A stretch of 64,000 nt of DNA from Siphonodentalium dalli. Taxonomy: Eukaryota; Mollusca; Scaphopoda; Gadilida; Siphonodentaliidae. The position numbers and the translations under genes were made by a program. The notes under the pieces are model-generated. The model saw only the letters and a program-made list of their open reading frames with translations. It ran no database searches and had not been told where the DNA came from. Location of the stretch: assembly GCA_032622095.1 (NCBI GenBank), contig CP136061.1:135181587-135245586 (forward strand). Direction: 5' to 3'. This document shows positions 1-10,351 of this stretch, one piece after another (within the stretch, counting starts at the first letter, position 1; each line of letters opens with the position of its first letter).

Positions 1-917
1 CATATTGATATCATTTTTTGTGTTCCTCTCACCTCTATACACCACTAACTCGAATGGCCCCACTTGTGACATCCTGAAACCACACAATTTCACTCCTGAT
101 ATCATGGAGATGATTATTTATAAGTTTGGTGCTAATCGGCGACGAAACAAATTTTTATCAAATTTGGTGTCCACCCCTCCCCTCCCCATCTCTCACCAAA
201 ACAGCACCACTATGGCGTCTTTAAATCACACGATTAGATTCCTCGTATCATGGATAAGAACGTGTATCAATTTGGTGGAAAATGGAGCTAAACAAATTGT
301 GCATCAATTTTGGTGCCCGTCTCCCTTTCCATGCACCCCTGACTCGAATGAGGTCACATTTGACAGATTTAAGCCACACCATTAGACTACTCATACCTTG
401 GGGATGATTTTGTATAAGTGTGGTGGCAATCGGCGACTAAACCAATTATTATCAAATTAGTGCCCACCCCCCCCCCCCCCAATATCTCATCCAAACGACA
501 ATTTTTGGCGTTGTTAAATCGCACAATTAAATTCCATGAAGAAGAATATATATCAATTTGGTGGAAATCGGCGCTAAAATTAGTTTTATCAATTTTGGTG
601 CACCTCTCCCCTTCCGCGCATCCCTGACTCGAACGACGCCACTTTTGACACATTTAAACTACACCGTTATATTCTTCATATCGTGGACATGATTATATGT
701 AAGTTTCGTGGCAATCGGCGACAAAAATATTCTGCCCCTCCCCCTTTTCTGCCCCTGACAACAACGACGTCACTTTAGAAAATTCTAACCCCGACCATTA
801 TCTTTCTCGTAAAAAGTTACCCCTAGTAGACCCCTTTGGTATCATCTAGATGGTCCCCTGTGAATTTCTATAGAACACAGACAGACAGACAGACATTCGC
901 AAATATAGATATAGATT
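1..917 (+). repeat. Interspersed repeat with ~290-bp internal subrepeats and a GACA-rich tail
   Basis: Three diverged copies of a block containing 'gtttggtggcaatcggcgac' begin near 110, 403 and 688, a spacing of about 290 bp. The region closes with a short (acag)n run and an 'attcgcaaatatagat' tail at about 877-917. That tail looks like the 3' end of a retroposed element, but I see no reverse transcriptase frame. A C14 run lies at 467-480. Open frames here, on both strands, run through the repeat and show no domain, so I do not call them genes. Confidence 0.6.
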
Positions 918-939
918 GCATTGCGATGTTAATTGCGAT

Positions 940-1655
940 ATGACAGATTTTACAATTTCCATCCATATACCGGCCACCGTATTGGTAGCCATCTTGGGGT
1001 TAATATGTCATGTAGTAACCGTCGACGGCATGACATCGTACATACAAATTATATCCACCACGCTACATTATTGTCTTTATGCATTTCGAGAAGATGACAA
1101 AAATAGGCTTTCGATTAATTTTGGACTAAACTAATTAAATATTTAATCAAAAGTTGGGGCCAGGAGGTGCTTTGTGTACCGGTTCACTTAAATGTTATAG
1201 TCGATGGATCGGGATATATATGCTACATAAAACTGTAGCAGTTTATCAACGGCCGTTGTGTTAGTTAAGCCATTTTGGCAAGTAATCGTGCGTTCTTACA
1301 AATTTCACAATTCCCACCTATATACCGGCCACCATATTGGCAGCCATCTTGGGTTATTAGGCCAGTTTTTAAACCAAGACAGAACGAAATTACCGTATAC
1401 ACTAATTATCTCCACCCTTAATACATTATTTTCATTATTGCCTCCCTGAAGAAGACAAAATGCATTTTAGATGATCTTTTTGGGGGGAAAATCTAAAATT
1501 TGTTAAAAAATTGAGCCAGGATGTACATTATGTAATATTTTTACTTTAATGCTCGACTGTGTCGATCGAAACATATATATTAGACAATACCTTAGCAGTC
1601 CACCAGCGGCCGTTGTGTTAATTTCGCAATTTGGCACACAATCGTGCGTTCTGTG
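940..1655 (+). repeat. Two-copy tandem repeat, period about 355-363 bp
   Basis: The 'atataccggccacc' block at about 966 recurs at about 1320, and 'cggccgttgtgtta' at about 1247 recurs at about 1609. The two copies are diverged. Short open frames inside encode nothing recognisable. Confidence 0.6.
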
Positions 1656-2169
1656 TGCTTCACACCACAGCCTGGTGCCTCTCAGCTTTATGGGGGAGGG
1701 TTGATTTTTCTTCCGTTGTTAAAAAATAATGCGACCAACAGCGATAATTGATATATTGGAACGTAGCTAATTGGCAGTAGATTACCATGGTATACAATAC
1801 TTGGGCATAACCATCTTACTTCTGATTCCATAAGAAACGAAAAACAACGCTTTGCGTGAATCGTCATATTCTTCTCACCTAAAAATTATGTGACGTCATG
1901 ACTGTCATTACGAGATTCAATGATTACATGTATTACCTTACTCTGTTTATCGCCCCATGTATCAACATTGGACGAATATCTCTTCTCAAAAGGTGTGAAT
2001 ATACTCTGTCAAATATGTCAACTTTATTTTTAAAATGACCGATTTTATCACCAGGTGCCTCAATAAAACCACGCGGTGCGAAAAAAAAGTCCGCCAATCT
2101 GACAAAGCCAACATACGGATTCCGAAAGTTAAGTGTTCATGCTAACCAACAATGTGGGTCATTCCATCT
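1656..2169. other. Unassigned AT-rich stretch
   Basis: I see no long open frame, recognisable repeat or RNA gene in this interval. Confidence 0.4.
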
Positions 2170-2312
2170 CGAGGCGACACCTATATCCATATTTGCCTAG
2201 ACTATTAGAAGATATATCTAAATCACTAGCAGATATCTGTTAATTCATAAGGATATATATCTAATTGAGCAGCAGATATCTGTAAATATGGGATAAATAG
2301 AGAAAGTCGCCC
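2170..2312. mobile_element. Small inverted-repeat element (MITE-like)
   Basis: The ends read ggcgacacctatatccatatt on the left and, reverse complemented, ggcgac...cccatattt on the right. The interior holds two 45-bp units with 'agcagatatctgt'. About 140 bp long with no coding capacity. Imperfect ends suggest an old insertion. Confidence 0.4.
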
Positions 2313-2850
2313 CATACTTTTATTATAACCACTATACATTGTGTCCCAAAAGCCACCTGGCTTATATATATAGAATGAGGGCGAATTATTATAATACAAT
2401 ATTAATTATTATTTAGCATAGCTAGGTCTAGCTATATTACTACAGTAATTTCTACAATCATCTACCTTGGTCCTCCAACCTGACATGGCTTGATAAAACA
2501 CTCCGTATAGTCAGAAACTGCAGGATACCGAACAAGCTGACTCCTGGAACTGAAAAAAAAAATCATCGGCGTGTTAACTAACATCGAAAGAATTCTGTGG
2601 TAATTTATGGTATTTATCCAGACAATATTCTGTTTTTCTAAAATTTCGGGCACGCTTCATTTTTGACAATTTGAGGTAATTAATTAATTAATTACCGATA
2701 TTGTTATGGGCGAGTCGGGCTATAGATCCATTGTTTTACTAAATGTCTGGCTGATGAGGCTACAAGAAAACTAAGATGCATGCATCAGGTCGGCCGTGAA
2801 CTATCTACCATAGAATTGTTGTAGCTATCGATTATACATTTTGGAACACC
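2313..2850. other. Unassigned stretch
   Basis: AT-rich sequence with a short 'taattaattaattaatta' run near 2680. I see no gene or repeat family here. Confidence 0.35.
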
Positions 2851-2896
2851 TGTCTGTATGTATGTGTGTATGCATGAATGCATGTGTGTATGTGTT
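2851..2896 (+). repeat. TGTA/TGCA microsatellite
   Basis: Imperfect tetranucleotide repeat of tgta/tgca/tgtg units. Confidence 0.7.
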
Positions 2897-3039
2897 ATAG
2901 ACTCTAACACTGCTCGACTGATCCGACTCGGATTTGGTATTTAACGTGTCAACTTGACCTCGCTCATAGGCATGTTTCTGGACCTTGACCGATCCGACTA
3001 AAAATTTGTGTGTAGGACTACTTCGATCCCGGGAGCAAT

Positions 3040-3480
3040 ATGGACGGGTCCAATTTCACGTGGGACCATGTTCTCGAACGTGCTGATGTAGGCATGTTTC
3101 TGGACTATTTGGACGGGTCAAATCTTGATCCCGACCTGACTTCGACATTCAAAAAGATCAATTCAAGGTCAAATCTGGTAAAACGGAAGTATTTCAACGA
3201 AATATAATACCTACTGTTACTTTTGTCCCAAGAGTGTTTCGGGTGGGTCAAATTATGACCCTGACCTGATCTTGACATTCAAAATTGTCAATTCAAGGTC
3301 AAATCGGGTAAAGCCGGGCGGATTTCGACGGGTACTTTTGTCGTGACTTTTGTCCGGGGAGTGTTTTGGACGGATCAAATCGTGACCCGACATGACGTTC
3401 ACCTTTAAAATGGTCAATTCAAGGTTAAATCGCGCAATTCTCCGAAAATCAGAGGGGAACATCCCGGACGAAGTAGGGTC
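3040..3480 (+). repeat. Tandem repeat, ~128-bp unit, three clear copies
   Basis: Units at about 3112, 3240 and 3368 share 'gggtcaaat...gacctgac...gacattcaaa...gtcaattcaaggtcaaatc'. A weaker partial unit precedes them. The minus-strand open frame at 3253-3483 (76 codons) spans this array and repeats with it, so it is probably not a gene. Confidence 0.65.
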
Positions 3481-3659
3481 CACCAGCTACTATTATATAT
3501 TTCTAGATTTAGTTACAAACTAAATACCTGTATATTGTACAAAGAAATGTTTGACAAATATATCTGTATCAATATTACCATACGGGTCATTAAAATAGAT
3601 ACGACGAAACAAATTTTGAAGGGTGCATGGTATCAGGTAAATTTTTATATTTCAAATGA

Positions 3660-5035
3660 TGACAGGAATGCGGAAAGTTGAAGTACCTACGTAATACTGG
3701 CTATCCGAATGAAGAGATATACATGTATATAAAAACCAAAATAGAAGATGACTGCTGGCGACAATGTTTTCCAAAAAAATTCAAAGCATTCGATAGCTCC
3801 CATCTAGTTGTCAGCCCGAAGATCAATATAAAGTGTGGTGACTATCAGAAGAGGGATATGACTGTACAGTTGCTAAACAATTCAGTCACGCAAAAGAGGA
3901 TCAAACAGTAAGATACCAAATTGCTGCCTGTGGTAATGTTTTTTAACGAAATTCGGGAAAATTAGATTACTCTCACCCTGGTTATCCAGAAGATAATTGT
4001 GGAATCTGGTGACGATCGGACAAGGGGTGTCGTCTGTAGGATCAACCAAATTATTTAGCCATAAAAATAGTAAAATTCAAGATCACCGCTGGCAGTGATG
4101 TCTTCACAAGGACAGCTTGAGAACAAAACATGGCTCACATCTAGCGGTGACCCAAACTATCCACATGAGAAAAAGTTCTCCAATAAAAGCTGGCTGCAGG
4201 GTGCGCCAATTGATTCAAATTCGAAATTTAACAGGGTGTACTGGTTGTGGCCATGTTTTCCCCGCAAATTTGATAGACTGATGGACAAAACCACTGAATC
4301 CGTTGAATCAATATACATGTATACATGGATTAATTTATATGCATTGTTATACACAGTATTGGTATATAAAGGTACTGAAAATAACAATATTACTAGTATA
4401 CACAAAATAAACCATATATCATGGCTATGGGTTCTAATATCCGAATATGACAGCTGATAACTTGGTGTGAATTGAAGAGTGGTGGTGTCTCAAGCATATC
4501 TAACCCTCCACGTTAGAAAAAATGCCATTAAATGTCATAAGTATAATCTAGCTTGAGGACAGAAGTTTTCCAAAAAAAAACCCTTAATTCAACCAGGTCC
4601 TCGCGCGATGTATGGTCGATCACATGATGATCTAGGGGGGATTAGAATTGTTGTATAAAACAGCACTGCATGTACATATAAAATAAAATAGTGCTACATC
4701 TTATTACAGATTATTGCCATATATAATCAGTGACTATACAGACAGTCTGACAAAATAAAGTTTCAGTGACACTCTATCCGAAGAGGGGAATAATTCCATC
4801 TGTTACAGTCAATGGAGCAATTATGAATCTGGAAAGGTGAAATTTCTAAGTAATACTAGATATCGACATGACGCGATAACATATAACGTAAATGCAATAT
4901 GGCCGCTGGCGACCATTTTTTCCTATAAAATTAAAAAAATATTTGATAGCTCTCATCTGATAGATGAATATCAAGATAAATATGAAGTTTAGTGATGATC
5001 GGATGAGTGAAGTGGACTGTGCTAAACGGTTTAGT
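3660..5035 (+). repeat. Degenerate interspersed repeat ('gatagctcccatct' family)
   Basis: Several diverged units carry 'ctggcgacaatgttttcc', 'gatagctcccatct' and 'gaagatcaatataaagt'. They resemble the better-preserved units at 53840-54108 and 62990-63530, and in reverse complement the units at 37441-38932. No coding signal beyond short open frames. Confidence 0.55.
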
Positions 5036-5039
5036 AATG

Positions 5040-5330
5040 CTTAAAAAGATTTTTACCTTAATATTTTTATGTTCACTTTATAAACTTCACTGAGTCATCT
5101 TTGTCATGTATTGAGTTTGATATCTTTTGTTAACAGTTTATAAATCATGTATGTCTCATGTTTTTATTTTAATTTATGTGTTTATTATCATTAAATAAAG
5201 TTGCATTCCTTAAAAAGATTCTTACCTCAATGTTTTTATGTTCACTTTATAAACTCCACTGAGTCATCTTTGTCATATATTGAATTTGATATCTTTTGTT
5301 AACAGTTTATAAATTATGTATGTCTGATCG
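5040..5330 (+). repeat. Two-copy tandem repeat, 171-bp period
   Basis: 'ttaaaaagatt.ttacct.aat' at about 5041 recurs at about 5211, followed by near-identical text through 'gttaacagtttataaat'. An AATAAA at about 5194 sits at the end of copy 1, but no gene upstream uses it convincingly. Confidence 0.7.
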
Positions 5331-5345
5331 TTATTATATTACATA

Positions 5346-6330
5346 CACTTTATAGTGTGTTTCAGAACGAAAACAAAATGAACAAAATCAACAAATTTGT
5401 AAATTTAAAAACAATTCAAACGTTGTTGTATTCCATGTCCCAGCCCGGACATATACACCAAATTTCAATAATATTCATTGAGAAACAACGGACCAAACGC
5501 CATATAACACCCCGTATGCATCTTTTATTCCGAGTTGGCCTTTTATTCCGAGTTGGCACGCGCCATTGGAGCGAGTTAGCCCTGGGGCGAGTACGCCGAT
5601 TCCGACACCTTTTCTATTTGCAGCAGGTTAAGTTTACGCGTAATTTAATTTACAAAGTTCCCCAATTGGTATCGTAAATAGAGCGACCTTATTTGACAGA
5701 GAATGCCTCTGTTATTGATTATAAAGTTGCTATACATTAAAAACGACAATTCACATGCTCGTTCAAGCGCAGTAGTCTATTTTCCCCATGTTAAAGGACA
5801 TCCACAAATACTAAATAACGCTAACTTACTGCCGAATGTTTTACACGACAACTGTTAACATATTTGGGCTGAATTCATCTGACGCGGTATTATTCCTCAA
5901 AATAAACAACAAAACCATCGTTACTTGGAAATGTAGTTTGGGCTAACATTTACATAAATCCTCCATATCATTATTCCGACACACACGTCAGATGAAAAAC
6001 TCACATGAAGTAACCGGCCAAATTGGCCGAAATAATACGATTCTGTGTTCATTTAATTATGTCCTTTTGGTATTAGTTCTTTGCCAGTCTGATTACTCAC
6101 AATGCAAGTGACTTCTTAAAGCTATACTATTATATATTATTTGTTATGGTCGGACTATGTGATATAAGAGTATTGGCCTAGGCCAGTTGGAGACCGAGAA
6201 TGTTTTTTAGAAGAAAAAAAGGAATACCCACAAGTAAAGGTCTCCTGAATGTGGACATCCGTATGTGCAATGAGATATAGATGGTTTTGCATGGTTGTGG
6301 AAATATTATTACAATATATAAATTATAGAT
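5346..6330. other. Intronic or intergenic stretch 3' of the transporter exon
   Basis: No exon recognisable on either strand. It holds a 17-bp direct duplication, 'ttttattccgagttggc', at 5523-5539 and 5541-5557. If the transporter is intact, this interval on the minus strand is intron. I found no segment here encoding its missing C-terminal helices. Confidence 0.4.
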
Positions 6331-6332
6331 TT

Positions 6333-6338
6333 ACTTAC
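6333..6338 (-). other. Splice donor at the end of the transporter exon
   Basis: On the minus strand the exon reads ...ttacgtca followed by gtaagt, a consensus 5' splice site. The open frame stops two codons into the presumed intron, as expected for read-through of an exon end. The exon would end at 6339 with one base of the next codon. Confidence 0.7.
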
Positions 6339-7512
6339 TGACGTAAAGCTGCCAATCATAGTTAGAGAAAGTTTCGACAACCAACCCGATCATGTTCGAT
6401 GTGAGAGCCGTAATGGCAATTTGAATGTCATTAAGACAGAATGCTAATCCTTTGACCATCAGGACACTCGCTGTTGAGCGAAAGTTCATACCCATTTGAT
6501 ACCAACCAATCTTTACTGATAACCAACAGAACGGTTCATTCTCTTGGTAGATTGTCTCTATTGAACTTCGGGACGTTATCGGGAAACACGCGAAGAACAT
6601 GGCTGCAGTGAGGGAAACGAACAGCCATCTTTGATACGAAACATCTTTTCCGGTGAAAAATTTGGAGGCAGCTACAGCTTGTTTCCAAAAAGACAGCTCT
6701 GTTTCTATTTTTGGTGCTGTCTCGATGAAAAATAATATTATGACGAAGGCTGAGATCAAAATCAACACGGCACTTATAATCGCAGGGTAGAAATAGCCAA
6801 ATGATTGTATCAAGTATCCCAATATAACAGAAACAGACACAGCGGATAGAGACTGTGCTGTTTCTAACACTGCAAAAATAAGAGTCGTATTTCTTCCAGC
6901 TGAAGAGATATCAGCCGCTGCAGCAAATGTATTCATGATGACAGCTGCCACATACCCCATTGATCCATCCGCCACATAACCAATGAGGAGCCAGGCTAGA
7001 TCCAGTTCCCAGTGCATAATAACACACAGAACGAGAACACGAACGAATGCTCCTAATACAGCAATGGCAAGCAAAGGTTTCCTGCCAAACCGATCAGACA
7101 GCGACCCTGCGATGATACAAGATATTATAGTTGGTATGCTACCTGCTATAACATAGTACATGAGCCACTCTGATGCTGCTTTTTGGGAATCCACTCTCAT
7201 GTTATCATCAGTGGTATTACCTTGGTCACATGGTGACAATGACGTGTCACTGGTAGATGTGTTCCCTCCGCGAGCTTCGACCTCTCGATAGTAGACATAT
7301 TGGTATATGAGTGGATCCAATATGTAAAATCCGCTTACGTAGAAAACGACCACGATGTTTAAAACAACGAAATTGGTTATTGTGTGACCTCGATGTGTAA
7401 CATGATCCTTTTCGGTCTCACTCTCGTTGCTGTTGATGGACCCACTTCGATAGTTGGTACCAGGGCTGTTTACATCTGGTATGAGATTCCGTTTTTCCTC
7501 AACGTCCATCAT
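6339..7512 (-). CDS. SLC46-family major facilitator transporter, N-terminal exon (partial)
   Basis: A membrane transporter of the major facilitator superfamily, closest by eye to SLC46 (the proton-coupled folate transporter group). The exon encodes 391 residues. A cytosolic N-terminus rich in S, N and E is followed by membrane helix 1 at about 48-66 ending in a PLIYQYVYYRE motif typical of SLC46. An external loop with two N-glycosylation sequons (N84, N99) and Cys95 comes next, then helix 2 and the MFS signature GSLSDRFGRK (136-145). Further helices lie near 147-166, 173-199, 210-234, 240-263, 296-314, 334-357 and 363-380. Cys329 in 'PFCW' may pair with Cys95, as a loop disulfide does in human SLC46A1. 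I chose the ATG at 7512 because an in-frame TAG lies at 7560-7558 and the codon at 7545 is TTG. Family members have about 12 helices, so the last three must be on later exons not found in this window. Substrate is unknown. Confidence 0.85.
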
Positions 7513-7539
7513 CGATTGGTGATCATCGGTCAAGTTGAT

Positions 7540-7555
7540 CTGCAAGTAAAACGAA
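7540..7555 (-). other. Possible splice acceptor upstream of the transporter start
   Basis: The minus strand reads ttcgttttacttgcag, a reasonable polypyrimidine tract plus AG, 28 bases before the chosen ATG. It would imply an upstream non-coding first exon. The alternative is that the transcript simply runs through this region. Confidence 0.4.
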
Positions 7556-8126
7556 CGCTATATACAGAAGCCGTCAGATCCATGGTCTGGTGGATCTGAT
7601 ATATTTCAGGCAAACTCGCTGGCTGCGTCGCTCGAAACCGAAATAAATGAGCATTACATGTACATGGCAAATTAATTTCTTTCACTGACTCAAATTTAAC
7701 AACCACAAACATATCGGTCAGGTATACATTATGCGATGAACAGCAGATTTGATCTCGTTTCGAAATGGAAAGTATATGTCACGAGTCGCTACAGATTCCA
7801 ACCAACGTACATATACACCCATGTACCTCAATATTTGTTAGTCCCATGTTAGCTTGGCATGCATTTGGCAATAATTTGCATGGAAGTGTTTATTATTCGG
7901 TCACAGTGTGGTGTAATACCATATTAGTACATATACAAATACTAACCTACATGTCTATTTAATTTATACTCAAAGGCAAATCAATATAACTCGGAAACCA
8001 TCTTAGACGCCATCTTTTCTCATGTCTATGTAGCAAAATTAATGTCAGTTGTACAATCACACATGAATTTATAGTCTTACTGCCCACATAAATTATAGTA
8101 AAACAGTGATGCACCAGAATTGTATT
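7556..8126. other. Upstream flank of the transporter, unassigned
   Basis: Expected to contain promoter or 5' untranslated exon(s) for the minus-strand transporter. I see no clear TATA or initiator element to place a start. Short open frames on both strands show no domain. Confidence 0.35.
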
Positions 8127-8849
8127 TTAATCCTTTCTATACTAAATACCGTACTCATTGATGCGTACAGCGAAATGTTCAGATAATAAGTTCAACAAAT
8201 GGGTCGTTGTTGAGCTTATTATCTGAAGATTTCCCACCAACGAATATGATCGAATCCTTCTGCACTTGTATTATCTTTTCGTCTGCTCTTTTTTCGTGAA
8301 CATTCCTCCAAATGAATACTGTCCATTCCAATGTATACTTTTATACTTAAAGGTACTCAATCCGATCAGACGGTCCCCATGCCATCAATATACAACAACA
8401 ACGACATTTCTTCCAAATACGCTTTAGTTATCAGAATCGATTTATTGCAACAAAATAATGCTAACCACTGTCAACTATGGAATAAAATTTCCCAAAACTT
8501 GTTATTTATCAACACTTTGTCCAACAAAATACGGCCGTATTATCACTAAAGTATCACGAAATTTGACCGTATTACCACTTGATTTTAGAGTTATCCATCT
8601 TCATCCGCAATTTTGTCCGAGACCCTCCGTTTGACCACGTGTTACTGGGCCACGTATTATTACACATCTCGAGAAATAACAAACTTAAAAAATTGATATC
8701 TGATCAATCAGAGCTTTGATGGGTGGGTTCCTCGACTCAAATCAAATATTTTTTACCCCCGAAGCCAAAGAAATAGTAATTTAGGAGTGTCTGATCGGAT
8801 TGAGTATCTTTAATTGAAGAATCCATTTAGTATGTATCGAAAGTGATAA
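8127..8849. mobile_element. TTAA-flanked 'CCTTTC' MITE, interrupted by a nested element
   Basis: The left end reads TTAA then tcctttctatactaaatacc. The right end, reverse complemented, reads tcactttcgatacatactaaat. The interior includes the hairpin 'aatgttcagataataagttc...gagcttattatctgaa'. The intact relative at 60366-60626 has the same order. Here the element is split by another TTAA element at 8347-8813. The TTAA target and CCC-start ends fit a piggyBac-type non-autonomous element (inference). Confidence 0.65.
8347..8813. mobile_element. TTAA-flanked MITE with ~21-bp terminal inverted repeats
   Basis: Starts TTAA then aggtactcaatccgatcaga and ends with the reverse complement tctgatcggattgagtatct then TTAA, with one mismatch between the arms. 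The interior contains 'gggtgggttcctcgactcaa' and 'ttttacccccga'. Relatives lie at 59276-59996 and 60865-61317. It is inserted in the CCTTTC element around it. The open frame at 8331-8549 is not a gene. Confidence 0.8.
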
Positions 8850-9470
8850 CGAGTTTGTCATCCTTTTTCTAGCACACCATACTGTTAACATACTGCCATT
8901 AGAAAAATCAGTTACTCAAACAGTCGTATATAATGTTCCAGAGCAGTAGCCTTGCATGTGAAGTCTTTGGTGTCTTCGAATGTGCATGTGAACGGTGTGG
9001 ATAGTCATTTGACGCCGATTATAATATCCGCTGTTTGAAGAAGCAATTGCATCAACAACATCCTATAAATAGATGTAATTCGTCGGTGGGCTTCTAAAAG
9101 GACGCATGCCCGGTTTTGGCGGGAAAAACTTTGTTTTGCATAATCAGATTATCCGTGTCAAGTTACACAATATAATCATTTAGAGTGTGTGTCCCTTAGT
9201 CATCTGGGAAATACTGTTTCCCTCATTATTGAGTTGTTATTTTCAAATATAGTATAATCTCATTTTGGTTGGTTTTCAAAAATATCGTAGGCCCCTACAA
9301 CTATTTTAATTGTTTGGAGACACGTCCTTGGTGGTCAGAGTACTCAGATACACAAAGGAAGCGAGATAATCCAGCTCAATGTTTAGCATACGATATTCTG
9401 GAATTAAAAAAAATTAATTCCCGCCACTATATTCCAAAACTTCGTATGTGCCTTATTCGAACACCTCTGG
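8850..9470. other. Unassigned stretch
   Basis: Nothing recognisable on either strand. A 96-codon plus-strand frame beginning at 9269 runs into the repeat that follows and has no domain. Confidence 0.35.
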
Positions 9471-9780
9471 GCGGCGACCTTTTTGGATTGGGGTGGGGTG
9501 AATGGGGTGAATATTTAGATTATCTAGGGGCCACCATACAATACCTTTGTTTGACCTAGATCGGAGAAATTAAGGACCGAGAAATGGCATAGGTACCCTA
9601 TTTGAACCCATCTAGCCATTTTGGATTGGGGTTGGGTGAAATGAAACACACACCCTTTGTTTGACCTAAATCGGTCAATGGGGCGAGAAATGATAGGGGT
9701 GGGTGAAATGGGTGTGTAGAAAGAGTGCCTTTCTGGCCACCATACAACCATTTGTTTGGCCTAAATAAAAAAAAATCGAA
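9471..9780 (+). repeat. Degenerate tandem repeat 'tttgtttgacctaaatcgg'
   Basis: 'ttggattggggt.gggtgaa' occurs at about 9483 and 9611. 'tttgtttgacct' recurs at 9547 and 9656, with a third form 'tttgtttggcctaaa' at 9751. Overlapping minus-strand frames simply translate this repeat. Confidence 0.55.
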
Positions 9781-10202
9781 TAAGGAATTGAAGTCACCTT
9801 CAATGGTCAATTGAATAGTTAGTTTGAGAAAAAGGCCGGGGCCTTTGTGGACTGTGGACCCTTTTCATGATTTTGAAATATATATATATGTACACTTTAG
9901 GGTTAGAGTAATTATAAATAAGCATATACATAATAATGGTGTTTTGAGTTAATTATTACTTATCCGGAAATGTATGTTATGGTTCCAGTGGACGAATGTA
10001 ACTTATAGCTGTCATCGGGTCTCATTTGAGATACAGAAGCCCATCCCAGCCACGGAGATCAGAAAAAAATATCCACACGCAACCATGTAAATAAACACAG
10101 CCCACAGCACATGACGAGATGAAAACATCGCTGAATAAATAACACATGACACGACATGTGAGCCCACAGCATTACAACAAATCGTATCAAGATAACATGT
10201 CA
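9781..10202. other. Unassigned stretch before the LINE
   Basis: AT-rich sequence containing a short 'atatatatatg' run near 9880. No gene seen. Confidence 0.35.
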
Positions 10203-10351
10203 CAAACTCCAGGCAGAGTTATCTCCCATCGCTCCGCTGAGATACGCACAAACTCGAGATCAAACTCCATGCAGCGCTCTCTACGTTATCACTGCGATAT
10301 TATAGTATCTCAGCAGAGTGATGGGAGATAACTCTGCCTGGAGTTTGACTC
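10203..10351. repeat. Inverted repeat, 43-bp arms, ~63-bp loop
   Basis: The left arm (about 10203-10245) starts caaactccaggcagagttat and the right arm (about 10309-10351) is its reverse complement. The outer 28 bp match perfectly and the inner 15 bp match at 12. It contains a ggagataactct motif common in mollusc repeats. It abuts the 5' end of the LINE fragment. Confidence 0.75.

Noticed and set aside
6331-7545. Transporter frame taken from TTG at 7545 to the stop at 6331
   Set aside because: The TTG sits in a possible splice acceptor and the end lies past a consensus donor; I trimmed the exon to 7512-6339.
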